A DNA stretch of 5,601 bases from Candidatus Methanogasteraceae archaeon UBA261. Lineage in GTDB: Archaea > Halobacteriota > Methanosarcinia > Methanosarcinales > Methanogasteraceae. The notes below the pieces were generated by a model. It saw only the letters and a program-made list of their open reading frames with translations, searched no databases and was not told where the DNA came from. The position numbers and the translations under genes were made by a program. Location: contig DAWR01000198.1 in assembly GCA_002506015.1 (NCBI GenBank), forward strand, positions 6,492 through 12,092. Direction: 5' to 3'. Position 1 is the stretch's first letter, and each line of letters opens with the position of its first letter. Below, in pieces: positions 1 through 5,257 of this stretch.

Positions 1-28
1 GCTTCGCAGACTGTGTAATCTTGTGGTT
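1..28. repeat. possible tail of a CACAGAG-type dyad element
   Basis: The first 28 bases read like the degenerate right arm of the CGCAGAG/CACAGAG elements seen in full at 3823-3900 and 4096-4146: a TTCGC block, then ACTGTGT, then CTTGTGGTT. The complete element at 4096-4146 ends in CGCGTTCTCTGTGGTT. The match is loose and any left arm would lie outside the window, so this may be chance. Confidence 0.22.
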
Positions 29-311
29 CCCACACAAGTTATTGAGCATGTACTTTTATCCGTTGGAACCAATCACACAGGAGATGCGCATGAAGACGCG
101 GGAACAGAGGATGGGCGACCTGATAAAACTCGTTTTAATCACAATGCTCTTTGCAATTCCGGAATCGTGTGATCAGGTCACCCGGTCAATCACATTTGGA
201 GGTGCAACAGACGTTGGTTCACGCGACGCGACGCTCACATTCGATGCATCGGCTGTGGCAGTGGCAATCGGGATTGTGTCGAAGTCCCAAAAGCGCGGGA
301 AACGACCATGA
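3..311 (+). CDS. unidentified reading frame ending at the larC start (possibly not a gene)
   Basis: This frame is open from the window edge to a TGA at 309-311, about 100 codons, and it overlaps the larC ATG in an ATGA arrangement typical of translationally coupled archaeal genes. The last 30 or so residues (TLTFDASAVAVAIGIVSKS and a basic tail) look protein-like, but I recognise no family, and it does not resemble LarB or LarE, the usual partners of LarC. The first internal ATG codons are at 48, 84 and 90. A competing frame, 2-172, is also open and ends with TGA at 170-172; it contains the segment VIEHVLLSVGTNHTGDAHED and also looks protein-like. At most one is likely to be real, and both may be noise, because the 21-bp repeat at 37-57 lies inside both. 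A frameshifted remnant is another possibility. Confidence 0.2.
   Translation, partial: FADCVILWFPHKLLSMYFYPLEPITQEMRMKTREQRMGDLIKLVLITMLFAIPESCDQVTRSITFGGATDVGSRDATLTFDASAVAVAIGIVSKSQKRGKRP
37..57 (+). repeat. 21-bp exact direct repeat, copy 1
   Basis: The 21 bases from AGTTATTGAG to the final TTTT are identical to 3965-3985, in the same orientation and about 3.9 kb apart. Similarity falls off sharply on the right and is weak on the left (a CCAC a few bases upstream in both). I see no inverted copy elsewhere in the window. A match this long is very unlikely by chance in 5.6 kb, so the two sites probably share an origin in a dispersed repeat, a mobile-element remnant or a binding site. Confidence 0.8.
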
Positions 312-1576
312 CCTCCACAACTCCCACGACCAGCCTGATCTTTGATCCGTTCATGGGCGCGTCCGGGGACATGATCATAGCTGCCTTAATCGACCTCGGG
401 GCAGACCCGTTGCACGTCCGAGAGATTATGGAATCGGTGGCGCCGATAACCGTTGAGATCCGCAAAACATCGAAGAACGGGATCGCCGCAACCAGCGTCT
501 CTGTTGTTCCGGATACGCCGGAAGCACATGCACGCACATACCCGGAGATTGTGGCGGATATACGATCCTCGAAACTCCCCGATCAGATAATTGATGATGC
601 AATCGCAATCTTTGGTCGCATCGCTTCCGCTGAATCAACAGTTCACAACGTACCCCTGGATCAGCTCCATTTTCACGAAGTCGGGCAGGCTGACGCCATC
701 GCAGACGTTGTGGGTGCATGTGCTGCGATTCACAGTCTTGCCCCACAGACGATCTCGTGCACCCGGATTATGACTGGAACCGGGTTTGTTGAGTGTGCGC
801 ACGGAACGCTTCCGGTGCCGGCGCCTGCAACGCTTGAGATTCTCTCGAATTCGGAGCTTTCATGGGATTACGGGAGCGTCGCGCATGAACTCCTCACGCC
901 GACCGGTGCTGCGATACTTGCGCATCTGGCGGAGCCGCACGATCTGCATACCCATCACACCCCTCACGATCCGCATACCCGGTGTGCTCGGAGCAATCAG
1001 GGATGCGTTGCACGGCGCATCGGTTACGGCGCGGGGACCGCGGATCTGGAGATTGCAAACGTGCTCCGTGTCATCCTGTGCGAACGTGGTGATTCCGCGC
1101 TCTTACATGACGATGTTGAGGTGCTCGAGACATCGGTTGATGACGTGACCGGCGAGGTTCTCGGCAACCTGATCGAGGAGTTGATCGCGATGGGCGCGTA
1201 TGATGTGATTGTGATTCCTGCGACGATGAAGAAGGGGAGAAGCGGGCATCTGATCCAGGTGATCGTAAAACCCGGCGATTCCGCACGGATCGCACGCCGA
1301 ATCATTGAGGAGACGGGTTCGCTTGGTGTGCGCATATCCCCGACAAAACACAGGTTGATTGCGAGGCGGAAAGTTGCCGCAATCAAAGTTGAGATCGATG
1401 GCAGGGACTATGACGCCGCAATCAAGATCGCAACTGATGATCGGGGCAATCTCCTGAACATATCCGCCGAGTTCGAGGATGCGAAGCAGATTGCGCAGCG
1501 AACCGGGATTGCTGTTCGCGAGGTGATGCGCAGGATCGTGGACCATGCGCGGAACGCGGAATTGCGCAGCCCTTGA
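308..1576 (+). CDS. larC: LarC, nickel-pincer cofactor nickel insertase (DUF111/UPF0272 family)
   Basis: LarC performs the last step of nickel-pincer nucleotide synthesis: it inserts nickel into pyridinium-3,5-bisthiocarboxylic acid mononucleotide in a CTP-dependent cytosolic reaction, giving the cofactor of lactate racemase and other LarA-family epimerases. The 422-residue product carries the family hallmarks: FDPFMGASGDM at 12-22, LHFHEVGQADAIADVVG at 120-136, PVPAPATLEIL at 169-179, ELLTPTGAAIL at 194-204, IGYGAGTADLEIANVLRV at 238-255, ETSVDDVTGEVLG at 274-286 and MKKGRSGHL at 307-315. Length is close to the usual 400 or so. In Lactobacillus plantarum larC is made through a programmed frameshift; here both halves lie in one uninterrupted frame. 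A His/Cys-rich segment at 206-233 is unusual and comes from an internal duplication. The ATG at 308 puts the conserved FDPF motif 11 residues in, as expected. No larA, larB or larE is visible in the window. scpA follows after 40 bp on the same strand. Confidence 0.93.
   Translation: MTSTTPTTSLIFDPFMGASGDMIIAALIDLGADPLHVREIMESVAPITVEIRKTSKNGIAATSVSVVPDTPEAHARTYPEIVADIRSSKLPDQIIDDAIAIFGRIASAESTVHNVPLDQLHFHEVGQADAIADVVGACAAIHSLAPQTISCTRIMTGTGFVECAHGTLPVPAPATLEILSNSELSWDYGSVAHELLTPTGAAILAHLAEPHDLHTHHTPHDPHTRCARSNQGCVARRIGYGAGTADLEIANVLRVILCERGDSALLHDDVEVLETSVDDVTGEVLGNLIEELIAMGAYDVIVIPATMKKGRSGHLIQVIVKPGDSARIARRIIEETGSLGVRISPTKHRLIARRKVAAIKVEIDGRDYDAAIKIATDDRGNLLNISAEFEDAKQIAQRTGIAVREVMRRIVDHARNAELRSP
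935..988 (+). repeat. 27-bp in-frame tandem duplication inside larC
   Basis: Two adjacent 27-bp units (935-961 and 962-988) share the core CACGATCYGCATACCC at 938-953 and 965-980, which differs at one base of 16. In protein this gives a nine-residue periodicity, PHDLHTHHT followed by PHDPHTRCA. It lies between the conserved TPTGAAIL and IGYGAGT motifs, where family members as I remember them have a shorter linker. It creates a cluster of seven histidines at residues 206-223, followed by Cys226 and Cys233. Confidence 0.75.
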
Positions 1577-1616
1577 GCCAACATTTACATCGATTCCCGG
1601 CGAACAGTATTATTAG

Positions 1617-2282
1617 ATGTCTGACGCGTCAATCGACGATCCGGTGGAGATTCTGGTGCGCCTTGCAAAGGATCATGAGATCGACCCATGGAATATTGAT
1701 ATAATCGAGGTTGCTGACAAATTTCTGGAACAGCTCGAGACACGTCGCTCTGATATCCGTTATTTCGGACGAACGCTCCACTACGCCGCAATTCTCCTCA
1801 GGATGAAGGCTGATTCTGTGAGTGAAGAGGAGAACGAGGATGCGGAAGCGGGAGCTGAGGAGTTCGACTACTTTGATTCCGAGGAGTATCCGGTGCCGAA
1901 ACCACGCATATTCAGGCGATCAAAACGTCCGGTGACACTCGATGAGCTGATCTCCGAGCTGAAAAAGGCTGAAAAGGTTGAATTGCGGAGACAGAATCGA
2001 AGTAAGGAGACTAAAGAGAAACCTCTGATCGCTGTTGAGGATGTTCTCAAGATTGCGCATGACGAGAACATCGAGGAGTCGATCTCGGAGTTGCTGGTGC
2101 TTTTACACGAAAAATTCGAACAGAAGGATGTTTTGACATTGAGCGAGTTGCTGGACCGTGACACCGACGGCATACTCACGTACATATCGTTGCTCTTCAT
2201 GGCGACGAGGAAACAGATATGGCTGGAGCAGCCAGAGTTGTTTAGTGAACTGTATATCAGGAGATGCGAACCGAATGTATGA
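1617..2282 (+). CDS. scpA: ScpA, segregation and condensation protein A (kleisin)
   Basis: ScpA is the kleisin that bridges the two heads of an SMC dimer in the chromosome condensation complex on the nucleoid. The 221-residue product has the expected three parts. The N-terminal SMC-neck-binding domain contains DDPVEILVRLAKDHEIDPW at 7-25 and the NIDIIEVADKFLEQLE helix, followed by LHYAAILLRMKADSV at 54-68, which corresponds to the family's 'AA.LL.IKS..LLP' segment. A very acidic linker (about 69-91) and a charged, Lys/Arg/Glu-rich stretch follow to about 140. The C-terminal winged-helix domain (about 150-214) ends in ILTYISLLFMATRKQIWLEQ, matching the usual 'F.ALLEL...G...LEQ'. The ATG at 1617 has no clear Shine-Dalgarno sequence; a weak TATA-like TTTACAT at 1584-1590, about 30 bp upstream, would fit a leaderless transcript. 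In many archaea scpA follows smc, but here larC is upstream and no smc is in the window. The downstream oxidoreductase overlaps its last 8 bp. Confidence 0.9.
   Translation: MSDASIDDPVEILVRLAKDHEIDPWNIDIIEVADKFLEQLETRRSDIRYFGRTLHYAAILLRMKADSVSEEENEDAEAGAEEFDYFDSEEYPVPKPRIFRRSKRPVTLDELISELKKAEKVELRRQNRSKETKEKPLIAVEDVLKIAHDENIEESISELLVLLHEKFEQKDVLTLSELLDRDTDGILTYISLLFMATRKQIWLEQPELFSELYIRRCEPNV
2259..2263 (+). promoter_or_regulatory. Shine-Dalgarno site for the FAD oxidoreductase
   Basis: AGGAG lies inside the end of scpA, 11 nt before the ATG at 2275. It supports that start over the longer in-frame GTG at 2158. The 39 residues between the two starts fall within scpA coding sequence and are Trp/Arg/Cys/Ser-rich, unlike the family. 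Confidence 0.65.
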
Positions 2283-3645
2283 TGCAATCGTGGTTGGTGG
2301 CGGGATCAGCGGGCTCTTATCCGCGCTCGCGCTTGGGAAGCATGGGAAGAACGTGCTTGTTCTCGAAAAACAGGGGCATCTCGGAGGAAACTGCAATAGT
2401 TACCAGGTTGATGGTTTCTGGGTTGATACGGGACCTCATGCGATAACGCACCTGCAGAAAGGTCCGCTTCGTGTGCTGATGGACAAGTATTTCGATTACA
2501 TCCCGACTTTCATGGACTATGGCGCCTACTACGTCAGAACGCCCCGCGGGATCAGACCCATACCGTCGAACCTGCGTGAATTCGTGACCTTTGATGCACT
2601 CCCGAGAATGGACCGACTGATGCTGTCTCAGGCGCTGACCAAGACGCTGACACTGGCAACCTTCGGAATCGACATGTCAAAGGAGTCTGTGTACTCATGC
2701 CTGCCGCACAATCTATCAGACGCCACCTACGATTTCGTTGACACGATCTCGTACTTCCTGTCTGGAAAATCGATGCGAGAGACATCAATTCACCGTGTTC
2801 TCTATGGTAGCAGCTTTGTCAGGGACAGCGTGATGTACGAATCCGAATCCAGGGATCAGACGATAACAGATCATCTGACCGGGCAGCTAACAAACATAAC
2901 TGCATTAGGAAGGCTTGTCACCAACAAAACAGCCTACGCACAGGCGTATCCGCGAGGTGGGCTGAGAGCGGTGCTCGGTTCTGTTCTGCATTCGCTACCT
3001 GATAACGTCGAGATCAAGACGGGTGCACGCGTCAAAGAGATTCTGATGGATTGCGGAAGAGCGTGCGGCGTGTCCACGGATGAAGAGTCTTATGATGCGG
3101 AGACAGTCGTTTATTCGGGCTTTGCAAAGGATCTCCCCGCGCTGGTTGATTGTCTTCCGGACGACTATCTGCGCGATCTCGGAAAAATCGATCAGGCAAA
3201 GAGTCTCTGCATCTGGCTCGGACTCTCGCAGCAACTGAAGGAATTTGATTATATCGGTTCTGAGGTCTGGTTCAGGGAGAAGGCGTACTGGGCGATGCCG
3301 ATCAGCAATTACTCGTCCACGATCGCTCCGAAGGGCAAGCAGCTCGTTGGTTTCATGTTTGTTGTGAAGGAAACGGTCAAGAGCGAGAAGAAGAGGGCGA
3401 TGGACACGATACACCAGGTCTTCCCCACAATTGAGGGGCAGACCGAGATGGTTCATTATCAGGTCACGATTCCTGAGAAGGCTGCTGTGAGCATCGATGG
3501 CTATATCCCTGATGTGCGAACCCCGGTTCCGAATCTCTATCTCGTCGGGACGGATGCTGCCCCCCAGAGCATGGGCATCACGAGAGCGGCGTATTCGGTG
3601 ATCGATCTGCTCAAACGCATGAAAGAAGACAAACATTTGTCATAG
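2275..3645 (+). CDS. phytoene-desaturase-like NAD(P)/FAD-dependent oxidoreductase
   Basis: This is a 456-residue flavoprotein of the CrtI/amine-oxidase-like superfamily (COG1233 type). It opens with an FAD-binding Rossmann fold: YDAIVVGGGISGLLSALAL with Gly8, Gly10 and Gly13, and the ribose-binding acidic residue at LVLEK (Glu31). LGGNCNSY at 36-43 and WVDTGPHAITHL follow, as in phytoene-dehydrogenase-like proteins. The C-terminal FAD segment is LYLVGTDAAPQSMGI (421-435), which runs into the closing helix. There is no signal peptide and no clear membrane segment, so it is probably cytosolic or membrane-associated. The start is set by the AGGAG at 2259-2263 and by the Rossmann strand beginning at residue 3; it overlaps scpA by 8 bp, which implies co-transcription. 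The substrate cannot be read from sequence: carotenoid desaturation, prenyl or polyketide-lipid chemistry and others are all possible, and no carotenoid genes are nearby. The stop is TAG, and the same frame stays open to 3957, but the family's C-terminus is complete at the TAG. Confidence 0.87.
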   Translation: MYDAIVVGGGISGLLSALALGKHGKNVLVLEKQGHLGGNCNSYQVDGFWVDTGPHAITHLQKGPLRVLMDKYFDYIPTFMDYGAYYVRTPRGIRPIPSNLREFVTFDALPRMDRLMLSQALTKTLTLATFGIDMSKESVYSCLPHNLSDATYDFVDTISYFLSGKSMRETSIHRVLYGSSFVRDSVMYESESRDQTITDHLTGQLTNITALGRLVTNKTAYAQAYPRGGLRAVLGSVLHSLPDNVEIKTGARVKEILMDCGRACGVSTDEESYDAETVVYSGFAKDLPALVDCLPDDYLRDLGKIDQAKSLCIWLGLSQQLKEFDYIGSEVWFREKAYWAMPISNYSSTIAPKGKQLVGFMFVVKETVKSEKKRAMDTIHQVFPTIEGQTEMVHYQVTIPEKAAVSIDGYIPDVRTPVPNLYLVGTDAAPQSMGITRAAYSVIDLLKRMKEDKHLS

Positions 3646-3659
3646 GCGTGCCGAGCAAA

Positions 3660-3700
3660 GTTCGTGCTGTCCGGACAGTTGAAAATCCCGCACGAGGAAC
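3660..3700 (+). other. nested dyad just downstream of the oxidoreductase
   Basis: A 12-bp perfect palindrome, CTGTCCGGACAG (3667-3678), sits inside a weaker outer stem in which TCGTGC (3662-3667) faces GCACGA (3690-3695), with a possible GTT/AAC extension across a two-base bulge. It begins 15 bp after the TAG stop, so it could fold in the 3' end of the transcript. There is no T-run directly after it, so it is not a classical intrinsic terminator. It could equally be a protein-binding palindrome. Confidence 0.4.
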
Positions 3701-3822
3701 GGATGGTGTACTTACTCAGGCACTGTCGATTCGCTGCAAAAATAGGAGGCACATTTTCACACTCATGGGGGACCTGGAGGGTCATGGGTGCTTCCAGTGA
3801 GATCGCCATGCCCTTAGATTCT

Positions 3823-3900
3823 ACCGCAGAGTGCGCAGAGGAACGCAGAGGGTTGAAAACGGTCTCAAAACTCTGTGACCTCCGCGTTCTCCGCGATGGT
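3823..3900. repeat. CGCAGAG-type inverted-repeat element 1
   Basis: The left arm has three CGCAGAG heptamers at 3825-3831, 3834-3840 and 3844-3850, spaced 9-10 bp apart. The right arm (3871-3900) carries the complementary, more diverged series CTCTGTG, CTCCGCG and CTCCGCG, closing with ATGGT against the ACC at the left edge. The loop is about 20 bases. The whole is an imperfect dyad that could fold as a long hairpin. I recall similar tracts in intergenic regions of many archaeal and bacterial genomes but know no established name. It lies between convergent genes. A frame running through it (3664-3957) is most likely spurious. Confidence 0.7.
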
Positions 3901-3918
3901 AAATCACTTGATTTTCAG

Positions 3919-3953
3919 ACAGTGTCACTTACTCACTGTTGGCGGATATCCGC
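3919..3953. repeat. two short dyads, including a 12-bp perfect palindrome
   Basis: ACAGTG (3919-3924) is mirrored by CACTGT (3934-3939) with a 9-base loop. Directly after it comes GCGGATATCCGC (3942-3953), a perfect palindrome. They lie between dyad element 1 and the second copy of the 21-bp repeat. A role as an operator, a processing site or a mobile-element remnant cannot be told apart from sequence alone. Confidence 0.5.
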
Positions 3954-3964
3954 ATAAAACCACG

Positions 3965-3985
3965 AGTTATTGAGCATGTACTTTT
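3965..3985 (+). repeat. 21-bp exact direct repeat, copy 2
   Basis: Identical over 21 bases to 37-57, in the same orientation. Here it lies 12 bp after the GCGGATATCCGC palindrome and 65 bp after the CGCAGAG element ends. Copy 1 also follows, at close range, a possible tail of such an element. One reading frame gives the peptide VIEHVLL in both copies, but nothing around copy 2 looks coding for long. Confidence 0.8.
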
Positions 3986-4056
3986 GCTACTGTATTGTTC
4001 GGTGAGCACTATGGGAGGGGATCCGTTTATCCTATCAGTTAAGTGTGTGGGATAGT

Positions 4057-4188
4057 ATGGCTGAGAACAAGGATTCTTCCGGAATGGGTTCGGAAAACCA
4101 CAGAGAAAACAGCAACTCTTTCTGTGTCCCCGCGTTCTCTGTGGTTAATCGCCCTTACCACAACCCGAGCCCACCCAGAAGAAATTAA
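4057..4188 (+). other. small open frame with a protein-like start, cut into by dyad element 2
   Basis: An ATG at 4057 begins MAENKDSSGMGSE, which resembles a genuine hydrophilic N-terminus. A TATA-like GTTTATCC around 4025-4032, about 29 bp upstream, would suit leaderless transcription. From codon 14 onward the frame runs into the CACAGAG dyad (4096-4146) and reads as low-information sequence to a TAA at 4186-4188, 43 codons in all. It may be the remnant of a gene whose remainder was lost, or chance. I recognise no family. Confidence 0.18.
4096..4146. repeat. CACAGAG-type inverted-repeat element 2
   Basis: The outer arms AACCACAGAGAA (4096-4107) and TTCTCTGTGGTT (4135-4146) are a perfect 12-bp inverted repeat around a 27-base centre. 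Read on the minus strand, the right half continues as a CACAGAG/CGCGGGG/CACAGAA series with the same spacing style as element 1, so the two appear to belong to one family. It lies 57 bp beyond the 3' end of nadE and could act as a hairpin at the ends of convergent transcripts. Confidence 0.75.
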
Positions 4189-4190
4189 AA
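4178..4190 (-). terminator. possible T-rich terminator of nadE
   Basis: On the minus strand the sequence TTTTAATTTCTTC begins about 14 nt past the nadE stop codon. Archaeal RNA polymerase commonly terminates at such T-tracts without a required hairpin. It is a short tract, so the call is tentative. Confidence 0.35.
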
Positions 4191-4203
4191 GGCACAGATA
4201 TGT

Positions 4204-4977
4204 TCACGACCTTACGGCAGCCAGCGGTGGCGTGGACCGCTTATGCTCGCTTGCGCGGACAAGATCAGCCAGATGCAGAACATCAGCTTCTGGTATCCCC
4301 TGCGCCACAATCTCCTCCACGCTCAGTTCGTAATCGATTAACAGCTTCAGGATATGATCAATGTCCGTGTAACGCATGCCAAGCTCCCCTTCGTCGGTCT
4401 GTCCTGCCCAGAGCCTCGCAGACGGTGGCTTTTCGATTACATGCTTCGGAATTCCGAGAAAGCCGGCAAGCTCGAATACCTCAGTCTTGTACAGGTCACC
4501 GATAGGCTCCACATCCACACCGGCGTCGCCGTATTTCGTGGCATATCCAAGGAGAAGTTCTGTCCGGTTGCTTGTCCCGACCACAAGGCGATTCATCAGG
4601 TTTGCGTAGTAATAGAGAACACACATCCTGATCCGTGCGGTCAGATTCCCATTCACAGCCACGCTGTCGAGATCATAATCGGGAATCCTACCTGAAAACG
4701 CATGCACCAGATCCCCTATCTCGATTGTCTTATGCGCAATTCCGAGCCGATTCACAACATCGATCGCATCATTCAGGTCTTCATTTGGTGTGAGATCTTG
4801 CACTGGCAGAAGAATTCCGAGCACGTTTTCATGACCCATCGCGCCGGTTGCGAGATACGCAGTGACGCTAGAGTCAATTCCGCCGCTCAGCCCGATTATC
4901 GCGCCGGTTGCTCCGGATTCTTCAATCCGGGTGCGGATGAATGCTGTGATTGTGTTTCTGGTTGTGTGTGGGTTCAT
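4204..4977 (-). CDS. nadE: NadE, ammonia-dependent NAD+ synthetase
   Basis: This cytosolic enzyme makes NAD+ from nicotinic acid adenine dinucleotide, ATP and ammonia, the last step of NAD synthesis. The 257-residue product is a single ATP-pyrophosphatase (N-type) domain of normal length for archaeal NadE. Hallmarks in order: the PP-loop GLSGGIDSSVTAYLA with SGGIDSS at 31-37, GNLTARIRM at 110-118, VVGTSNRTELLLGYATKYGD at 132-151, DVEPIGDLYKTEVFELA at 155-171 and KPPSARLWAGQTDEGELG at 183-200. There is no amino-terminal glutaminase (nitrilase) domain, so ammonia must come free or from a partner. The ATG at 4977 gives a usual N-terminus; no strong Shine-Dalgarno sequence is visible before it. 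The gene stands alone, convergent with the oxidoreductase and divergent from the permease fragment. All catalytic motifs look intact. Confidence 0.96.
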   Translation of the reverse strand: MNPHTTRNTITAFIRTRIEESGATGAIIGLSGGIDSSVTAYLATGAMGHENVLGILLPVQDLTPNEDLNDAIDVVNRLGIAHKTIEIGDLVHAFSGRIPDYDLDSVAVNGNLTARIRMCVLYYYANLMNRLVVGTSNRTELLLGYATKYGDAGVDVEPIGDLYKTEVFELAGFLGIPKHVIEKPPSARLWAGQTDEGELGMRYTDIDHILKLLIDYELSVEEIVAQGIPEADVLHLADLVRASEHKRSTPPLAAVRS

Positions 4978-5047
4978 GGCTCAAGATTCCGATCTGGCAT
5001 GCTTTTGGTCAATACTCTTGCATCTCTTCACATAACCTCTTCTCTTG

Positions 5048-5068
5048 TCGAGGATTGTCACAATTCGA
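5048..5068. promoter_or_regulatory. operator-like dyad upstream of nadE
   Basis: ATTGT and ACAAT (5054-5058 and 5060-5064) face each other across a single base, and TCGA stands outside each arm (5048-5051 and 5065-5068, with two extra bases on the left). The dyad lies 71-91 bp before the nadE start in the divergent intergenic region, a reasonable place for a regulator site. No second copy is visible, and short dyads arise by chance. Confidence 0.25.
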
Positions 5069-5141
5069 TGGTCGCGGCGCAGCTCGGGGGCGTATTCCGA
5101 GGCGGGTTAAATATGACCTCGTGTAATGGGCAATCGGGAAC

Positions 5142-5164
5142 ACTCTGTGCTCTATGTGGCTAAT
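5142..5164. repeat. degenerate half of a CACAGAG-type element
   Basis: The segment CTCTGTGCTCTATGTGGC and the TAAT that follows match the right end of element 2: the last 16 bases agree at about 13 positions with 4131-4148, allowing for the offset. There is no matching left arm upstream, so it is an orphan or eroded copy. It lies in a divergent promoter region, which argues against the family being only transcription terminators. Confidence 0.4.
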
Positions 5165-5176
5165 TTTCTGTAAGGC

Positions 5177-5187
5177 TTATAATATAT
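5177..5187 (+). promoter_or_regulatory. TATA box of the permease gene
   Basis: TTATAATATAT is the best archaeal TATA-like element in the window. It would place transcription start near 5205-5213, ahead of the permease reading frame. The purine-rich AAGG just upstream could serve as a weak BRE. It also extends the 4978-5257 divergent spacer's role as a two-way promoter region. Confidence 0.5.
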
Positions 5188-5257
5188 TGCCAACCCACAC
5201 CCCACGCCTTTCGTGCTGTTGCACATCCGACTGACATTATACAAATTTGACATCGCC

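Noticed and set aside
2158..2274. longer GTG start for the oxidoreductase
   Set aside because: The extra 39 residues lie in scpA coding sequence and precede the Rossmann strand; the ATG at 2275 has a Shine-Dalgarno sequence 11 nt upstream.
3537..3809. 90-codon minus-strand frame with several cysteines
   Set aside because: It overlaps the conserved FAD-binding C-terminus of the oxidoreductase for over 100 bp antisense; the cysteines have no regular metal-site spacing.
3664..3957. 97-codon plus-strand frame after the oxidoreductase
   Set aside because: It begins at a GTG inside a palindrome, runs through the CGCAGAG dyad (giving Glu/Arg- and Leu/Cys-rich text typical of such repeats) and matches no family I know.
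37..3985. CRISPR array suggested by the 21-bp repeat pair
   Set aside because: There are only two copies, 3.9 kb apart, with no spacer-sized periodicity and no cas genes.
5083..5101. CTCGG/CCGAG hairpin as a tRNA or small RNA
   Set aside because: Only a 5-bp stem with a 9-base loop; no cloverleaf arms or T-loop consensus around it.
4702..5163. 153-codon plus-strand frame opposite nadE
   Set aside because: It is mostly antisense to the well-supported nadE gene, and its remainder is low-complexity spacer.
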